DNA of 64,000 nucleotides from Mesotaenium endlicherianum (Eukaryota; Streptophyta; Zygnematophyceae; Zygnematales; Mesotaeniaceae). The position numbers and the translations under genes were made by a program. The notes below the pieces were generated by a model. It was not told where the DNA came from. It made no database searches and saw only the letters and a program-made list of their open reading frames with translations. This document shows positions 11,019 through 20,600 of the stretch, piece by piece. Position 1 is the stretch's first letter, and each line of letters starts with the position of its first letter. Where the stretch lies: the NCBI GenBank assembly GCA_009602735.1, contig WELA01011264.1, forward strand, positions 114,070 through 178,069. The letters are read 5' to 3'.

Positions 11019-12497
11019 ATGGTAAGGACAAGGTCTCAAACTAGCAACTCCCGAGACATGGAGAACCAGGATAACGAGAATGTCGAAAACCAGGCGGAAA
11101 GCCATGTAGCGGGAAACCGTACCTATTCGGAAGCAGTAGCGGATACTGCAGCTAGGGAGGCTGCAGATGAGGCAGCTGCTATTGCCTCAGTCGCAGCTCA
11201 GCAAGCTGAGGAGGAGATAGCCAGACTAGAAGCTGAACAAGTAGCAAAGGCCGCTAAAGATACAGAAAGGAGGGAAGGACAGCCAGCTCACAAGCTCACT
11301 GTGGAAGAACTTATGGCATCAAGGGCCAATGTTCTGAACCCACCTCCTGCCGTACAACTCAATGTACCCCTAGGTCAAATACGTGACAGGCTGAATGCGG
11401 CAGGAATTGCTGCTGCAGGAGCAAGAGGGATTGTTGAGGACACTACTCAGCGAGTAGATGCCAATGCTGCTGCTGCATTTGCTAATCTACCACCCCAAAA
11501 TGTAGACTTGGGAGCATTGTTCGTTCAGATGCAGTCGCAAATGGCGACCATGTATCAGTCCCAGCAGGAGGACAAAAGAATCATAATGTCCCTACTCCGG
11601 GACAGAGACCAACTGGGGTCTCACACCACTAGTGGTGGTGGCCGAGGGCCTAGTAAGCCCAAGCCGAAACCTCCCCAGGACTATGATCCTGAGGGAAACA
11701 GAAAATATTACCTGATCAAGTTTCTCGCGGATGTTGAGCAGTGGCTGGAGAACTACCCAGAACTGCAAGATTACGAGAAGGTCAGGCACACCGGTGCGCT
11801 ACTGAAAGGCAGTGCCGCAGACTGGTGGCTTTACTGGAAGGAAGAGCGTAAGGCTCGGCAACTCGGTGACCCTACGTGGGTAGAGTTTGTCGAGAAGTTG
11901 CATGAGAAGTTTGATGTCATCAACCAGCAGGAGAAAGCTATCTATGCGATGATCTCCCTGACACTGAAGCAGACCACTTCAGTTGCTGAGTTTGCTCAAA
12001 AGTTCCAAGAGAACATCATGAAGCAGCTCAATTTGCCAGAACGGTATAGGATAGCATACTTCAGGTATGGCTTGAAATCCGAGGTCTCTGGTCATTTTGC
12101 TGAGAAAAAGTATGAGAAACTGGCTGACTTGATCCAGGATGCTGACGCCTGGGATCAGCAGCAGTTCAATCACAAGCGCCAGAGTAACGCTTTGGTGTCT
12201 AAGATTGTCAAAAAGCCCCACGGTTCCTACAATGCAGTTGAAGGAGACCAGGCTGAGGATAATCAGGGTGATGAATATGAGTATGAGTACAATGCTATTC
12301 AGTCTAGAGGTAGAGGTGGTCCCTCTCGAGGTGGCTATGGAAGGGGTGGTGGTAGGACTAAGCCGAGACCAGCCTCAGCAAAATCTACTTGCTACCATTG
12401 TCAGCAGAAAGGCCACTACAGAGAACAGTGTCCGGTCAAGCACCTGCCTAAGGTCGAGAGAAAAGACCAGCCTTTAAAAGACAGCAACAGTCAGTAA
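11019..12497 (+). CDS. Gag polyprotein, copy 1
   Basis: A 492-residue Gag, the structural protein that builds the intracellular particle and packages RNA. An alanine/glutamate-rich, probably helical N-terminus (about 35-90) precedes the capsid-like region (about 225-385, with [18 protein letters not shown] and [16 protein letters not shown], the retrotransposon-gag fold signature). A Gly/Arg-rich stretch follows, then a CX2CX4HX4C zinc knuckle ([14 protein letters not shown], about 457-470). The ATG at 11019 is the first in frame after the PBS. A TTTAAAA heptamer lies in the correct phase near the 3' end, and pol continues in the -1 frame. Nearly identical to the copy-2 Gag at 19054, with differences clustered around residues 85-100. 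Confidence 0.92.
   Translation: MVRTRSQTSNSRDMENQDNENVENQAESHVAGNRTYSEAVADTAAREAADEAAAIASVAAQQAEEEIARLEAEQVAKAAKDTERREGQPAHKLTVEELMASRANVLNPPPAVQLNVPLGQIRDRLNAAGIAAAGARGIVEDTTQRVDANAAAAFANLPPQNVDLGALFVQMQSQMATMYQSQQEDKRIIMSLLRDRDQLGSHTTSGGGRGPSKPKPKPPQDYDPEGNRKYYLIKFLADVEQWLENYPELQDYEKVRHTGALLKGSAADWWLYWKEERKARQLGDPTWVEFVEKLHEKFDVINQQEKAIYAMISLTLKQTTSVAEFAQKFQENIMKQLNLPERYRIAYFRYGLKSEVSGHFAEKKYEKLADLIQDADAWDQQQFNHKRQSNALVSKIVKKPHGSYNAVEGDQAEDNQGDEYEYEYNAIQSRGRGGPSRGGYGRGGGRTKPRPASAKSTCYHCQQKGHYREQCPVKHLPKVERKDQPLKDSNSQ
12473..12479 (+). promoter_or_regulatory. Putative -1 ribosomal frameshift site, copy 1
   Basis: TTTAAAA is phased T-TTA-AAA in the gag frame, six codons before the gag stop. 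The pol frame is -1 relative to gag and is already open across this point. This matches the X-XXY-YYZ rule for -1 frameshifting used by many retroelements for Gag-Pol. Activity is inferred. Confidence 0.6.
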
Positions 12498-12565
12498 TCC
12501 AGTCTACTGACTGTGAGGATGCTAGAGATAGTGAGTCGTCACTAGCTGCCCTCGTAGCAGGTATT

Positions 12566-15500
12566 ATGGGTCCTGCTGAACTGGATTCACTATGCATGCC
12601 TGACAAACAGATAAAGGAGACCATCAGTAATATAGACGTCCAGAGAGTGCACACTCTGGATGCTCTTGTTCCACCTGATGTCCAACATTTCTTTGCTACG
12701 TCAGGAGAACAATGCGAAAGTCAGGAAAAGACAGTCCCCCCTATCCTACTGCATTGCATGATTGCAGGTAGGAAGGTGAGGGCATTTGTTGACGGAGGGG
12801 CGTCACATACTTTTATTCACAAGGACTTAGTTAAGCGGCTAAGGCTGCCTACTGTCACCCAAGGGAATAGAAAAATATTCCTTGGAGATGCCTCGAGTAT
12901 CCCGGGAGGAGTTATAACCAAGCCTATTGAGGTCCAGTTAGGTTCTGGCATTGCAGTTCTAACTGAAACGCTTACATTTGAGGTACTCAACACTGGCTTT
13001 TATGATCTCGTGCTAGGCAGGTCCTGGCTTAATAGACATCAAGCTGAAGTGTGTTGGAGCAGAGGTACAGTTAAAGTGAGAGGAGCCAGTGATGGGCAGA
13101 CTGACTTGGCACCCACCAGTGCTCTTCCTCTTGTCCTGTGTGGATGGCAAATGAAGGAAAAGAAGAGGCTTCCAGAAGGATGCAAGTTGCTGAATGCAAT
13201 GGAGTTCGTGAAAAGCTGGAACCAGAAGGAGGACAGAATGTTCTGCCTGCTGCTAAGAGAGGTACCTCCTCAACCTGAAGAAGTGGTTGAGAAAAAGGTA
13301 AGCCCTCCGGAGCATCCTACTGCTGCAAAAGTGGTTGCTCAGTACACTGATGTATTTAATATGCCTCCAGGACTACCCCCTAAGAGGGAAGTAGATCACA
13401 GGATCAATCTATTACCTGGGAGTCAGCCACCTTGGCAATGCACGTATGGCTTGTCCTATGTGGAGAGCGAGGAGTTGAAAACACAAATTTCAGAGCTTGA
13501 GGAAAATGGTTATATTTCTCCCAGTAAATCACCTTACGGCGCACCCATCCTATTTGTTAAGAAAAAGGATGGCAGTATGCGGATGTGTGTAGATTACAGA
13601 GCTCTGAACAGAATTACGATAAAGAACAAGTACGCCTTACCCAGAATCGAGGACTTGCTTGATACCCTGTCTGGCGCTAAGGTGTTCAGTAAGATAGATC
13701 TAAAGAGTGGTTATCATCAAATCAGAATCGCTGAAGGGGATGAACACAAAACTGCTTTCCGCACACGCTATGGACACTATGAGTTCAACGTGATGCCATT
13801 TGGAATGACTAATGCTCCTGCTACCTTCATGGGTGCTATGAATGACATTTTCAGACCTTATTTGGATAAGTTTGTGCAAGTTTTCCTGGATGATATTTTA
13901 ATTTTCTCTAAAGATGAAGCTCAGCACACTGAACATTTAAAGAAAGTCCTGGACACTCTGCGGAAAAATCACTTATATGCTAAAATGAGCAAGTGTGATT
14001 TCTTTAAGGAAAGTATTGAGTTCTTAGGCCACGTTGTCAGTAAAGAGGGCATCAGTGTGGATCCTAAGAAAGTCCATACCATAAGGGACTGGCCAGTACC
14101 ACAGTCTGTCTCGGAAGTTAGATTCTTCCTCGGGTTGGCTAACTACTATAGGAGATTCATTGAGAATTATTCCACAAAGGCCAGTAAACTGACTAACCAG
14201 CAGGCTGCCTTCCAGACCCTTAAAGATGCCCTTTGTTCTGCCCCAGTGCTAGCCGTGTATGACCCCAGCAAACCGGTGCAGGTGGTTACTGATGCCTCTG
14301 ACTTTGCTATGGGTGCTATTTTGTTGCAGCCTGCTGACAAAACCACAAAGGATGATAAGCTACGGCAGGAGTGGCATCCTGTGTTGTATGAGTCTATGAA
14401 ATTTAATCCAGCGGAGATTAATTACTCAGTGCATGATAAAGAGCTGCTAGCTATCATTCATGTACTCAAACAGTGGAGAGCATACTTACATGGTAAAGCT
14501 TTTAAGGTGATTACAGATCATCTAGCTCTGACCCACTTTCAGAAGAAGTCCAAGCTGTCGAGGAGGGAGAACCGCTGGAGCCAGATGCTGGAGCAGTTCC
14601 AAGTCCAAATCGACTACAAACCAGGGAAGTTGAATCCTGCTGATGCACTCTCTAGAAGACCGGACTTGCAAGAAAGGAACTTTAGTCAGCATACTGTAGA
14701 TAAAGTCCTATGTGCACTCACTTCACTAAAGGTGGAAAAGTCCTTCCTTGAGCAACTTAGGAAAGCCTACCTTTCTGACCCAACATTTGAGCCCAGCCCC
14801 ACTACTGGTATGTGTCGTGCTACCGCACTCGGGTATAAGCTCAAGGGAGGGGTCTGGGTGACTGAAACCACTTCAGGCAGGCTGAAGCTGGTCATTCCTG
14901 ATAATTTGGAAATAAGGTCTCTCTTACTGAGTCAAGCTCATGACAGTCTCCTGGGTGGACATTTGGGGCAGGCCAAAACTGTTGGCAAACTGGCAAAACA
15001 TTATCATTGGGAGGGGTTACCCCGGGAGGTCTTGAAATATGTCAAGTCCTGTGACCAGTGTCAGAGAAATAAGTCTCGGCACACACCACCCGGAGGTCTC
15101 TTGCAACCGCTACCCATCCCAGCGGGACGCTGGGAAACTATATCCATGGACTGGGTGGTCTCACTACCAAGAACTGCCAACGGGCATGATTCAATACTGG
15201 TAGTCGTGGATAAACTGACAAAAATGGTCATTTTTATCCCCACAACTGTCAAAGTGACTGCACTCGAAACAGCGAGACAGTTTTACAACCATGTAGTATG
15301 CCAACATGGGCTCCCTTCTAATATCATCTCAGACAGAGACTCAAAATTCACCTCTAAGTTCTGGAGAGCTTTAATGGGGTTAATGGGAGTCAAACAGCTG
15401 CTCAGCACAGCAAACCACCCTCAGACTGATGGGCAGACTGAAAGAACTAACCGAGTTCTGCAGGAGGTGCTGAGAGCATATATTAACCAAAAACAAGATA

Positions 15501-16243
15501 ATTGGGATGACCTGTTGCCTCAAATTCAGTTTGCGGTCAACAGTGCGGTGCACGCGTCAACGGGCAAAACTCCTTTTGAACTCAGCCTGGGTAGAGTCCC
15601 TAAGTCTCCTCTAGATGTGCTAGGGGAATCTTTAACTCACCCTGAAGGGATTGACAACCCGGTCTCCCTCCAGTTAACTCAGGAGTTTGCTGACACCCTG
15701 TCAGAAGTCCAACGAAACTTGCACACGGCCCAAGAAAACCAACAAAAATACGCTAATCAACACCGTCGGGAACTGACATTTTCCAAGGGGGATTTAGTCA
15801 AACTGCATTCTCAGCACCTGTACCTCCCTGGTGTGGTCAAGAAAAAGCTTGGCCCTGTCTGGGTCGGTCCATATTCGGTGGTCCGTCGTGTCGGTCAGAA
15901 TGCTTACAAACTGAACATGTCAGCTGAATACAAGGGGCACCCGGTCTTTAATGTCTCCTTCCTGGAACCGTACATCAAAGGTGATACACTGTTCACAGGT
16001 CGGTTCCCTGTCCAACCGGGACCGGTCCCCGCTGTCCGGGACGGCGACCCTGAGGAATATGAGGTCGATGAGATTTTAGACGCTCGCTCGGTCCGTCGAT
16101 CGTCTAAATATGTCATGAAATACCTCATTCGATGGAAGGGTTACGATGCCTCTGGGGACACTTGGGAGTTTAAGGACCACTTGACCAATGCCAAAGGGGC
16201 GTTGACACGGTTCCACCTTCGGGCCGCTGGAGTCCCTCCATAA
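12566..16243 (+). CDS. Pol polyprotein with chromodomain, copy 1
   Basis: Ty3/gypsy chromovirus Pol, 1225 codons from the first ATG, though expression is probably as a Gag-Pol fusion because the frame is open upstream into gag. Domains in order: aspartic protease ([10 protein letters not shown], about residue 75), reverse transcriptase ([12 protein letters not shown] and [10 protein letters not shown]), RNase H ([16 protein letters not shown]), integrase with an HHCC zinc finger (GGHLGQ to CDQCQ), the D-D-E core ([22 protein letters not shown]), a GPY/F module ([11 protein letters not shown]) and a C-terminal chromodomain ([12 protein letters not shown] to DTWEF). Chromodomains of this group bind modified histones and steer integration into heterochromatin. 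From about 14910 onward it is essentially identical to copy 2; the RT part is more divergent. Confidence 0.92.
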   Translation: MGPAELDSLCMPDKQIKETISNIDVQRVHTLDALVPPDVQHFFATSGEQCESQEKTVPPILLHCMIAGRKVRAFVDGGASHTFIHKDLVKRLRLPTVTQGNRKIFLGDASSIPGGVITKPIEVQLGSGIAVLTETLTFEVLNTGFYDLVLGRSWLNRHQAEVCWSRGTVKVRGASDGQTDLAPTSALPLVLCGWQMKEKKRLPEGCKLLNAMEFVKSWNQKEDRMFCLLLREVPPQPEEVVEKKVSPPEHPTAAKVVAQYTDVFNMPPGLPPKREVDHRINLLPGSQPPWQCTYGLSYVESEELKTQISELEENGYISPSKSPYGAPILFVKKKDGSMRMCVDYRALNRITIKNKYALPRIEDLLDTLSGAKVFSKIDLKSGYHQIRIAEGDEHKTAFRTRYGHYEFNVMPFGMTNAPATFMGAMNDIFRPYLDKFVQVFLDDILIFSKDEAQHTEHLKKVLDTLRKNHLYAKMSKCDFFKESIEFLGHVVSKEGISVDPKKVHTIRDWPVPQSVSEVRFFLGLANYYRRFIENYSTKASKLTNQQAAFQTLKDALCSAPVLAVYDPSKPVQVVTDASDFAMGAILLQPADKTTKDDKLRQEWHPVLYESMKFNPAEINYSVHDKELLAIIHVLKQWRAYLHGKAFKVITDHLALTHFQKKSKLSRRENRWSQMLEQFQVQIDYKPGKLNPADALSRRPDLQERNFSQHTVDKVLCALTSLKVEKSFLEQLRKAYLSDPTFEPSPTTGMCRATALGYKLKGGVWVTETTSGRLKLVIPDNLEIRSLLLSQAHDSLLGGHLGQAKTVGKLAKHYHWEGLPREVLKYVKSCDQCQRNKSRHTPPGGLLQPLPIPAGRWETISMDWVVSLPRTANGHDSILVVVDKLTKMVIFIPTTVKVTALETARQFYNHVVCQHGLPSNIISDRDSKFTSKFWRALMGLMGVKQLLSTANHPQTDGQTERTNRVLQEVLRAYINQKQDNWDDLLPQIQFAVNSAVHASTGKTPFELSLGRVPKSPLDVLGESLTHPEGIDNPVSLQLTQEFADTLSEVQRNLHTAQENQQKYANQHRRELTFSKGDLVKLHSQHLYLPGVVKKKLGPVWVGPYSVVRRVGQNAYKLNMSAEYKGHPVFNVSFLEPYIKGDTLFTGRFPVQPGPVPAVRDGDPEEYEVDEILDARSVRRSSKYVMKYLIRWKGYDASGDTWEFKDHLTNAKGALTRFHLRAAGVPP

Positions 16244-16486
16244 CTGTCATTTCAGTTGACACGGGAAGGTGACAGGCGGTCCTGTCTCCATTTAAGTTGG
16301 AGGGGAAAATATATGACAGTTAGTGAGCGAGAGCGATAAAAACACACTCATACGTTTATGTGTAGCGCATCGCAACTACGTCAACTTTTAGCAATCATCC
16401 TGTAAGGTAAACAGCAGCGAAGCCACTATACTAAATACTAACATACTTCCTGCAATCCCTATGACAAAGGTCCATATCCTACTAAC
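16244..16486 (+). other. Spacer between pol and third ORF, copy 1
   Basis: Non-coding. It holds an internal polypurine-like TTAAGTTGGAGGGGA (16292-16306), a near-copy of the real PPT at 18286, and ends with TACTAAC at 16480-16486. Confidence 0.7.
16292..16306 (+). promoter_or_regulatory. Internal polypurine-tract-like sequence, copy 1
   Basis: TTAAGTTGGAGGGGA is almost the same as TTAAGTTGGAGGGAT directly before the 3' LTR. It could be a second plus-strand priming site or a relic of an older element end. Confidence 0.5.
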
Positions 16487-16509
16487 TTGTGCCCTGGTTA
16501 CATGTGCAG
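16480..16509 (+). promoter_or_regulatory. Putative branch point and 3' splice site before third ORF, copy 1
   Basis: An exact TACTAAC (16480-16486) lies 23 nt before an AG (16508-16509) that is followed after one base by the ATG at 16511. The spacing suits a 3' splice site for a subgenomic third-ORF mRNA, as retroviral env genes use. Inference only. Confidence 0.4.
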
Positions 16510-16510
16510 G

Positions 16511-18187
16511 ATGGCGCCCACCACACAAAAGGAGGACAGAAAGCGCAAGGCAGAAGAAGCCAGGAGGACAATGGAGCAATACCAGAAGGAGCTGGCGGCG
16601 ACGTCCCTCACCAGGAGAGAACAAGAAAGGGTCCGCAAACAACAAGAGGCGGCAGAAGAGGCACAGAGGAAGAAGGATCAGGAAGCGGAAAACCTCAGGA
16701 AGGCTGAGGAGGAGAGACAGAAGAAACAGCAAGAAGAAGCGGCAGCGGCAGAAGAGGAGAAAAGAAAAAAGATTGAAGCGGACAGACAGAAGAGCTTGGC
16801 CACTTACAGGTATACTGTGGTGGGTGGCCAAAACTTCGATAACCTGAAGGAAGCATTGCTGGCAGCCCAGGAGATCAACAGGCTGGAACAGACAACACTG
16901 CTACAGAAGGAAGGAGCTACAGCACTGGACAGGTACATCGAGACACACACCGGCGTGGTCCTTTACGAAGATTATGCTAAGATGGTGGGCTATACAGCAG
17001 AGCAGGCCCGGTATCTCGCAGATGATTCAGAGGACAAGCCGGTCCCCATACCGGGAATAGTGGGAGATCAGAGACTCATCCGGATGGTGAGCATGCGGCC
17101 CGATAGCTTTAAGGATACGGTATTCTACCTCACACTCCTGCCAGCTTACAATGAAGTTGAGAGAAGGAGCTGGGAGTACTTGGCCAGGGAAGCAGGACAG
17201 CAGATGTTCTCTCCCCACTGGTTCCCGTGTAAACTGAGGAAGGCTGAGCACGGACCCCAGTACTACCAGCAGCCAACAGACTGGAGGTGGATGACCGTCA
17301 CAAATAAGAAGCAGGAGTGTGACCGAGCCCAACCGGATGACTTCCACTATGGCCTAGACGGCTATCTCATCCTACCACCTCACATTGCCCCTTGGGACCC
17401 CAGGCTGAATGGATGCCTGAGCAATATGAATGCAGAGACCAAGGAACATAGGAGGAGGGGAAGAGAGTACTTCTCTAAGGGAAAGCATGCCTTTGTCAAA
17501 TGGGCAAAGAATGCAGGCCGGATAGATATCAGTAGGCTGAAGGCCAAGCAACCTCCAGCGCGCCCTAAGAAAGGGAGGTCGGTAGACTACTCCATGTCTA
17601 CTAGGGAGCAGGACGACTTAGTGGACGAGACCCCTACTCTCTCCGAGGAGGAGGATGAGGAGGATGAGGAAGAAGAACAAGGCAGAGGAGAAGCATCAGC
17701 AGCAGGTACTCAGGATACCCAGGGACAGGCAGTGGCACTTCCTAAAGAACCACGATCAGGTGTGTGGAATGTGATCCCCGTTATGGCGACAACTGGACCC
17801 CGCGCTCGCTCCCCCAGCCCACCTGCCCAAGCAGGGGAAGAAGCTGATCTGACTGTACTGGGCAGCAGACACAGACAGAAATCCCCAGAGGACAGGGGTG
17901 CCAGAAGAGGGACACGCGGGTGGGCCAGAGGTATGCCAGCCTCCCCCTCCGCTCAGGGGCATGTACCTCTAGCCAATGTATTTCAGCATCCTACTGGAAT
18001 GCCTGTCTATGTGGGAATCAACACCCAAATAGTTGAAGAGCAGGCCACCATCCTCCGTTCTCCTCGAGGGCCAACTTTAGAGCAAACAGGGTTCTTTAGA
18101 AGGCCAGCTGACAGACCTAGAGGGCTGTCCAGATCTAGGTCCAGATCTCCGTCCCCTGATCCTGAAGCCCCAGGAACCACCCCTTAA
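16511..18187 (+). CDS. Third ORF (unknown function), copy 1
   Basis: This 558-residue protein, encoded between pol and the 3' LTR, is not recognised as any known domain. The same frame has an in-frame ATG at 16487 that adds eight residues. I prefer 16511 because it follows a 3'-splice-like AG and the older copies also keep an ATG there. Visible parts (numbering from 16487): a highly charged Glu/Arg/Lys/Gln coiled coil (9-108), a globular core (112-313, with VLYEDYAKMVGYTAEQA, SWEYLAREAGQQMFSPHWF and LPPHIAPWDPR), a basic stretch (315-375), an acidic run (384-400) and a tail with VPLANVFQHPTGMPVYVGI, a GFFRRPADRPRG-type motif and an RS-rich end (SRSRSRSPSP). There is no signal peptide or transmembrane segment, so it is not a typical Env. 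A nuclear or RNA-related role is only a guess. Confidence 0.8.
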   Translation: MAPTTQKEDRKRKAEEARRTMEQYQKELAATSLTRREQERVRKQQEAAEEAQRKKDQEAENLRKAEEERQKKQQEEAAAAEEEKRKKIEADRQKSLATYRYTVVGGQNFDNLKEALLAAQEINRLEQTTLLQKEGATALDRYIETHTGVVLYEDYAKMVGYTAEQARYLADDSEDKPVPIPGIVGDQRLIRMVSMRPDSFKDTVFYLTLLPAYNEVERRSWEYLAREAGQQMFSPHWFPCKLRKAEHGPQYYQQPTDWRWMTVTNKKQECDRAQPDDFHYGLDGYLILPPHIAPWDPRLNGCLSNMNAETKEHRRRGREYFSKGKHAFVKWAKNAGRIDISRLKAKQPPARPKKGRSVDYSMSTREQDDLVDETPTLSEEEDEEDEEEEQGRGEASAAGTQDTQGQAVALPKEPRSGVWNVIPVMATTGPRARSPSPPAQAGEEADLTVLGSRHRQKSPEDRGARRGTRGWARGMPASPSAQGHVPLANVFQHPTGMPVYVGINTQIVEEQATILRSPRGPTLEQTGFFRRPADRPRGLSRSRSRSPSPDPEAPGTTP

Positions 18188-18264
18188 GGTGACAGGCTGA
18201 AAAGATAGTCAGTAAGGGAGGCTGGTCAGGGTCAGTTTCTTTATTTAAAGCTTTTGCAGTTTAA

Positions 18265-18283
18265 TGTTGTCGAGGCGACAACA
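18265..18283 (+). promoter_or_regulatory. Perfect hairpin just upstream of the PPT, copy 1
   Basis: TGTTGTCGAGGCGACAACA forms an 8-bp stem with a 3-nt AGG loop, 2 nt before the polypurine tract. It is kept in other copies (26339-26357; complement near 48087-48102). Confidence 0.65.
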
Positions 18284-18285
18284 AG

Positions 18286-18300
18286 TTAAGTTGGAGGGAT
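18286..18300 (+). promoter_or_regulatory. Polypurine tract, copy 1
   Basis: TTAAGTTGGAGGGAT ends directly at the LTR start (18301), where plus-strand DNA synthesis would be primed. Confidence 0.75.
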
Positions 18301-19019
18301 TGTAATGAATCAGTATATTAGTGGATATAATATTCATTTAAATATAATAGTTAATTAAGTTCAGCCTGCTGAACTTTAGTTAATAATCAGTCTGCTGGAC
18401 TTTACATAATTATCAGTTTAATGACTCGGCCGAAAGCAGCAGGCTGAAGTCAACTTAAGTCAGCTTGCTGACACATTCTTTGACAGCCAGCTGACTTCCG
18501 TACTCGGTAGCAGCGAACTGCCTTGATATGCATCTAAGTGCGATATGCTAGATGAATGGCCAGATGACATCCCTATGATGGATGGCTATTCGGGATGATG
18601 GGAGATGGCGGTGGATTTGGTTAACCGAGGTCCTACCAACGTGGTTAACTCCCGGGTAGGCGGTGCCATCGCACTGACCGTTGAACAGTAAACTCATTCC
18701 ATGTACATATGCTAGGCATTGCTCTCGAGTTCGGCATTCGGAAACGAGGCCAACTCTCTTGTACAGCTTACTGAGAGAGATCTGAATCCAAGGCGAGAAG
18801 CCATTGATACGCACTGTCTTCTAACCTTGCTTATGTATGAGTTTACTGATTTGCATCATTGATGCTAGTTTACTCGCATTTGACTTACGAGTATTATTCC
18901 CTGCTAGTGTATTGTCCTTTGCCGTTTAACTAGTTAACGGAAATACCATAAAGATTACTTGCTGATATAAAGATCTTTATTAATTGTTAATCGCCTATTT
19001 GGTAAGTCGATTCATTTCA
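18301..19019 (+). repeat. LTR B (shared: 3' LTR of copy 1, 5' LTR of copy 2)
   Basis: 719 bp, TGTAATGAATC to GATTCATTTCA. Dyads include GTTCAGCCTGCTGAAC at 18359-18374 and GTCAGCTTGCTGAC at 18459-18472. It serves as the end of one unit and the start of the next. Confidence 0.92.
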
Positions 19020-19020
19020 G

Positions 19021-19032
19021 TGGTATCGGAGC
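19021..19032 (+). promoter_or_regulatory. Primer-binding site, copy 2
   Basis: TGGTATCGGAGC, 1 nt after LTR B, as in copy 1. Confidence 0.85.
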
Positions 19033-19053
19033 AGTTATCACAGTCTTCTTTGT

Positions 19054-20532
19054 ATGGTAAGGACAAGGTCTCAAACTAGCAACTCCCGAGACATGGAGAA
19101 CCAGGATAACGAGAATGTCGAAAACCAGGCGGAAAGCCATGTAGCGGGAAACCGTACCTATTCGGAAGCAGTAGCGGATACTGCAGCTAGGGAGGCTGCA
19201 GATGAGGCAGCTGCTATTGCCTCAGTCGCAGCTCAGCAAGCTGAGGAGGAGATAGCCAGACTAGAAGCTGAACAAGTAGCAAAGGCCGCTGAAGATATAC
19301 AAAGGAGGGAAGGACAGCCAGCTGACGAGCGCACTGTTGAAGAACTTATGGCATCAAGGGCCAATGTTCTGAACCCACCTCCTGCCGTACAACTCAATGT
19401 ACCCCTAGGTCAAATACGTGACCGGCTGAATGCGGCAGGAATTGCTGCTGCAGGAGCAAGAGGGATTGTTGAGGACACTACTCAGCGAGTAGATGCCAAT
19501 GCTGCTGCTGCATTTGCTAATCTACCACCCCAAAATGTAGACTTGGGAGCATTGTTCGTTCAGATGCAGTCGCAAATGGCGACCATGTATCAGTCCCAGC
19601 AGGAGGACAAAAGAATCATAATGTCCCTACTCCGGGACAGAGACCAACTGGGGTCTCACACCACTAGTGGTGGTGGCCGAGGGCCTAGTAAGCCCAAGCC
19701 GAAACCTCCCCAGGACTATGATCCTGAGGGAAACAGAAAATATTACCTGATCAAGTTTCTCGCGGATGTTGAGCAGTGGCTGGAGAACTACCCAGAACTG
19801 CAAGATTACGAGAAGGTCAGGCACACCGGTGCGCTACTGAAAGGCAGTGCCGCAGACTGGTGGCTTTACTGGAAGGAAGAGCGTAAGGCTCGGCAACTCG
19901 GTGACCCTACGTGGGTAGAGTTTGTCGAGAAGTTGCATGAGAAGTTTGATGTCATCAACCAGCAGGAGAAAGCTATCTATGCGATGATCTCCCTGACACT
20001 GAAGCAGACCACTTCAGTTGCTGAGTTTGCTCAAAAGTTCCAAGAGAACATGATGAAGCAGCCTGATTTGCCAGAACGGTATAGGATAGCATACTTCAGG
20101 TATGGCTTGAAATCCGAGGTCTCTGGTCATTTTGCTGAGAAAAAGTATGAGAAACTGGCTGACTTGATCCAGGATGCTGACGCCTGGGATCAGCAGCAGT
20201 TCAATCACAAGCGCCAGAGTAACGCTTTGGTGTCTAAGATTGTCAAAAAGCCCCACGGTTCCTACAATGCAGTTGAAGGAGACCAGGCTGAGGATAATCA
20301 GGGTGATGAATATGAGTATGAGTACAATGCTATTCAGTCTAGAGGTAGAGGTGGTCCCTCTCGAGGTGGCTATGGAAGGGGTGGTGGTAGGACTAAGCCG
20401 AGACCAGCCTCAGCAAAATCTACTTGCTACCATTGTCAGCAGAAAGGCCACTACAGAGAACAGTGTCCGGTCAAGCACCTGCCTAAGGTCGAGAGAAAAG
20501 ACCAGCCTTTAAAAGACAGCAACAGTCAGTAA
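19054..20532 (+). CDS. Gag polyprotein, copy 2
   Basis: 492-residue Gag, same length and layout as copy 1: Ala/Glu-rich helical N-terminus, capsid-like region (about 225-385), Gly/Arg-rich segment with [16 protein letters not shown], and a CCHC knuckle at about 457-470. It differs from copy 1 at a handful of positions. The ATG is 22 nt after the PBS, and the pol frame opens in -1 before the gag stop. Confidence 0.92.
   Translation: MVRTRSQTSNSRDMENQDNENVENQAESHVAGNRTYSEAVADTAAREAADEAAAIASVAAQQAEEEIARLEAEQVAKAAEDIQRREGQPADERTVEELMASRANVLNPPPAVQLNVPLGQIRDRLNAAGIAAAGARGIVEDTTQRVDANAAAAFANLPPQNVDLGALFVQMQSQMATMYQSQQEDKRIIMSLLRDRDQLGSHTTSGGGRGPSKPKPKPPQDYDPEGNRKYYLIKFLADVEQWLENYPELQDYEKVRHTGALLKGSAADWWLYWKEERKARQLGDPTWVEFVEKLHEKFDVINQQEKAIYAMISLTLKQTTSVAEFAQKFQENMMKQPDLPERYRIAYFRYGLKSEVSGHFAEKKYEKLADLIQDADAWDQQQFNHKRQSNALVSKIVKKPHGSYNAVEGDQAEDNQGDEYEYEYNAIQSRGRGGPSRGGYGRGGGRTKPRPASAKSTCYHCQQKGHYREQCPVKHLPKVERKDQPLKDSNSQ
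20508..20514 (+). promoter_or_regulatory. Putative -1 ribosomal frameshift site, copy 2
   Basis: TTTAAAA in T-TTA-AAA phase, same place as in copy 1; also present in the older minus-strand copies (complement TTTTAAA at 52279-52285). Confidence 0.6.
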
Positions 20533-20600
20533 TCCAGTCTACTGACTGTGAGGATGCTAGAGATAGTGAGTCGTCACTAGCTGCCCTCGTAGCAGGTATT

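Noticed and set aside
16511-18187. Third ORF as an envelope protein
   Set aside because: Position fits, but there is no signal peptide, transmembrane helix or fusion-peptide-like segment, and the tail is RS-rich and charged.
18548-18814. Recurrent 88-codon open frame inside LTRs (also 10513-10779, 47535-47801, 53883-54236)
   Set aside because: It recurs because the LTR recurs; orientation is antisense to the element and older copies do not keep the frame consistently.
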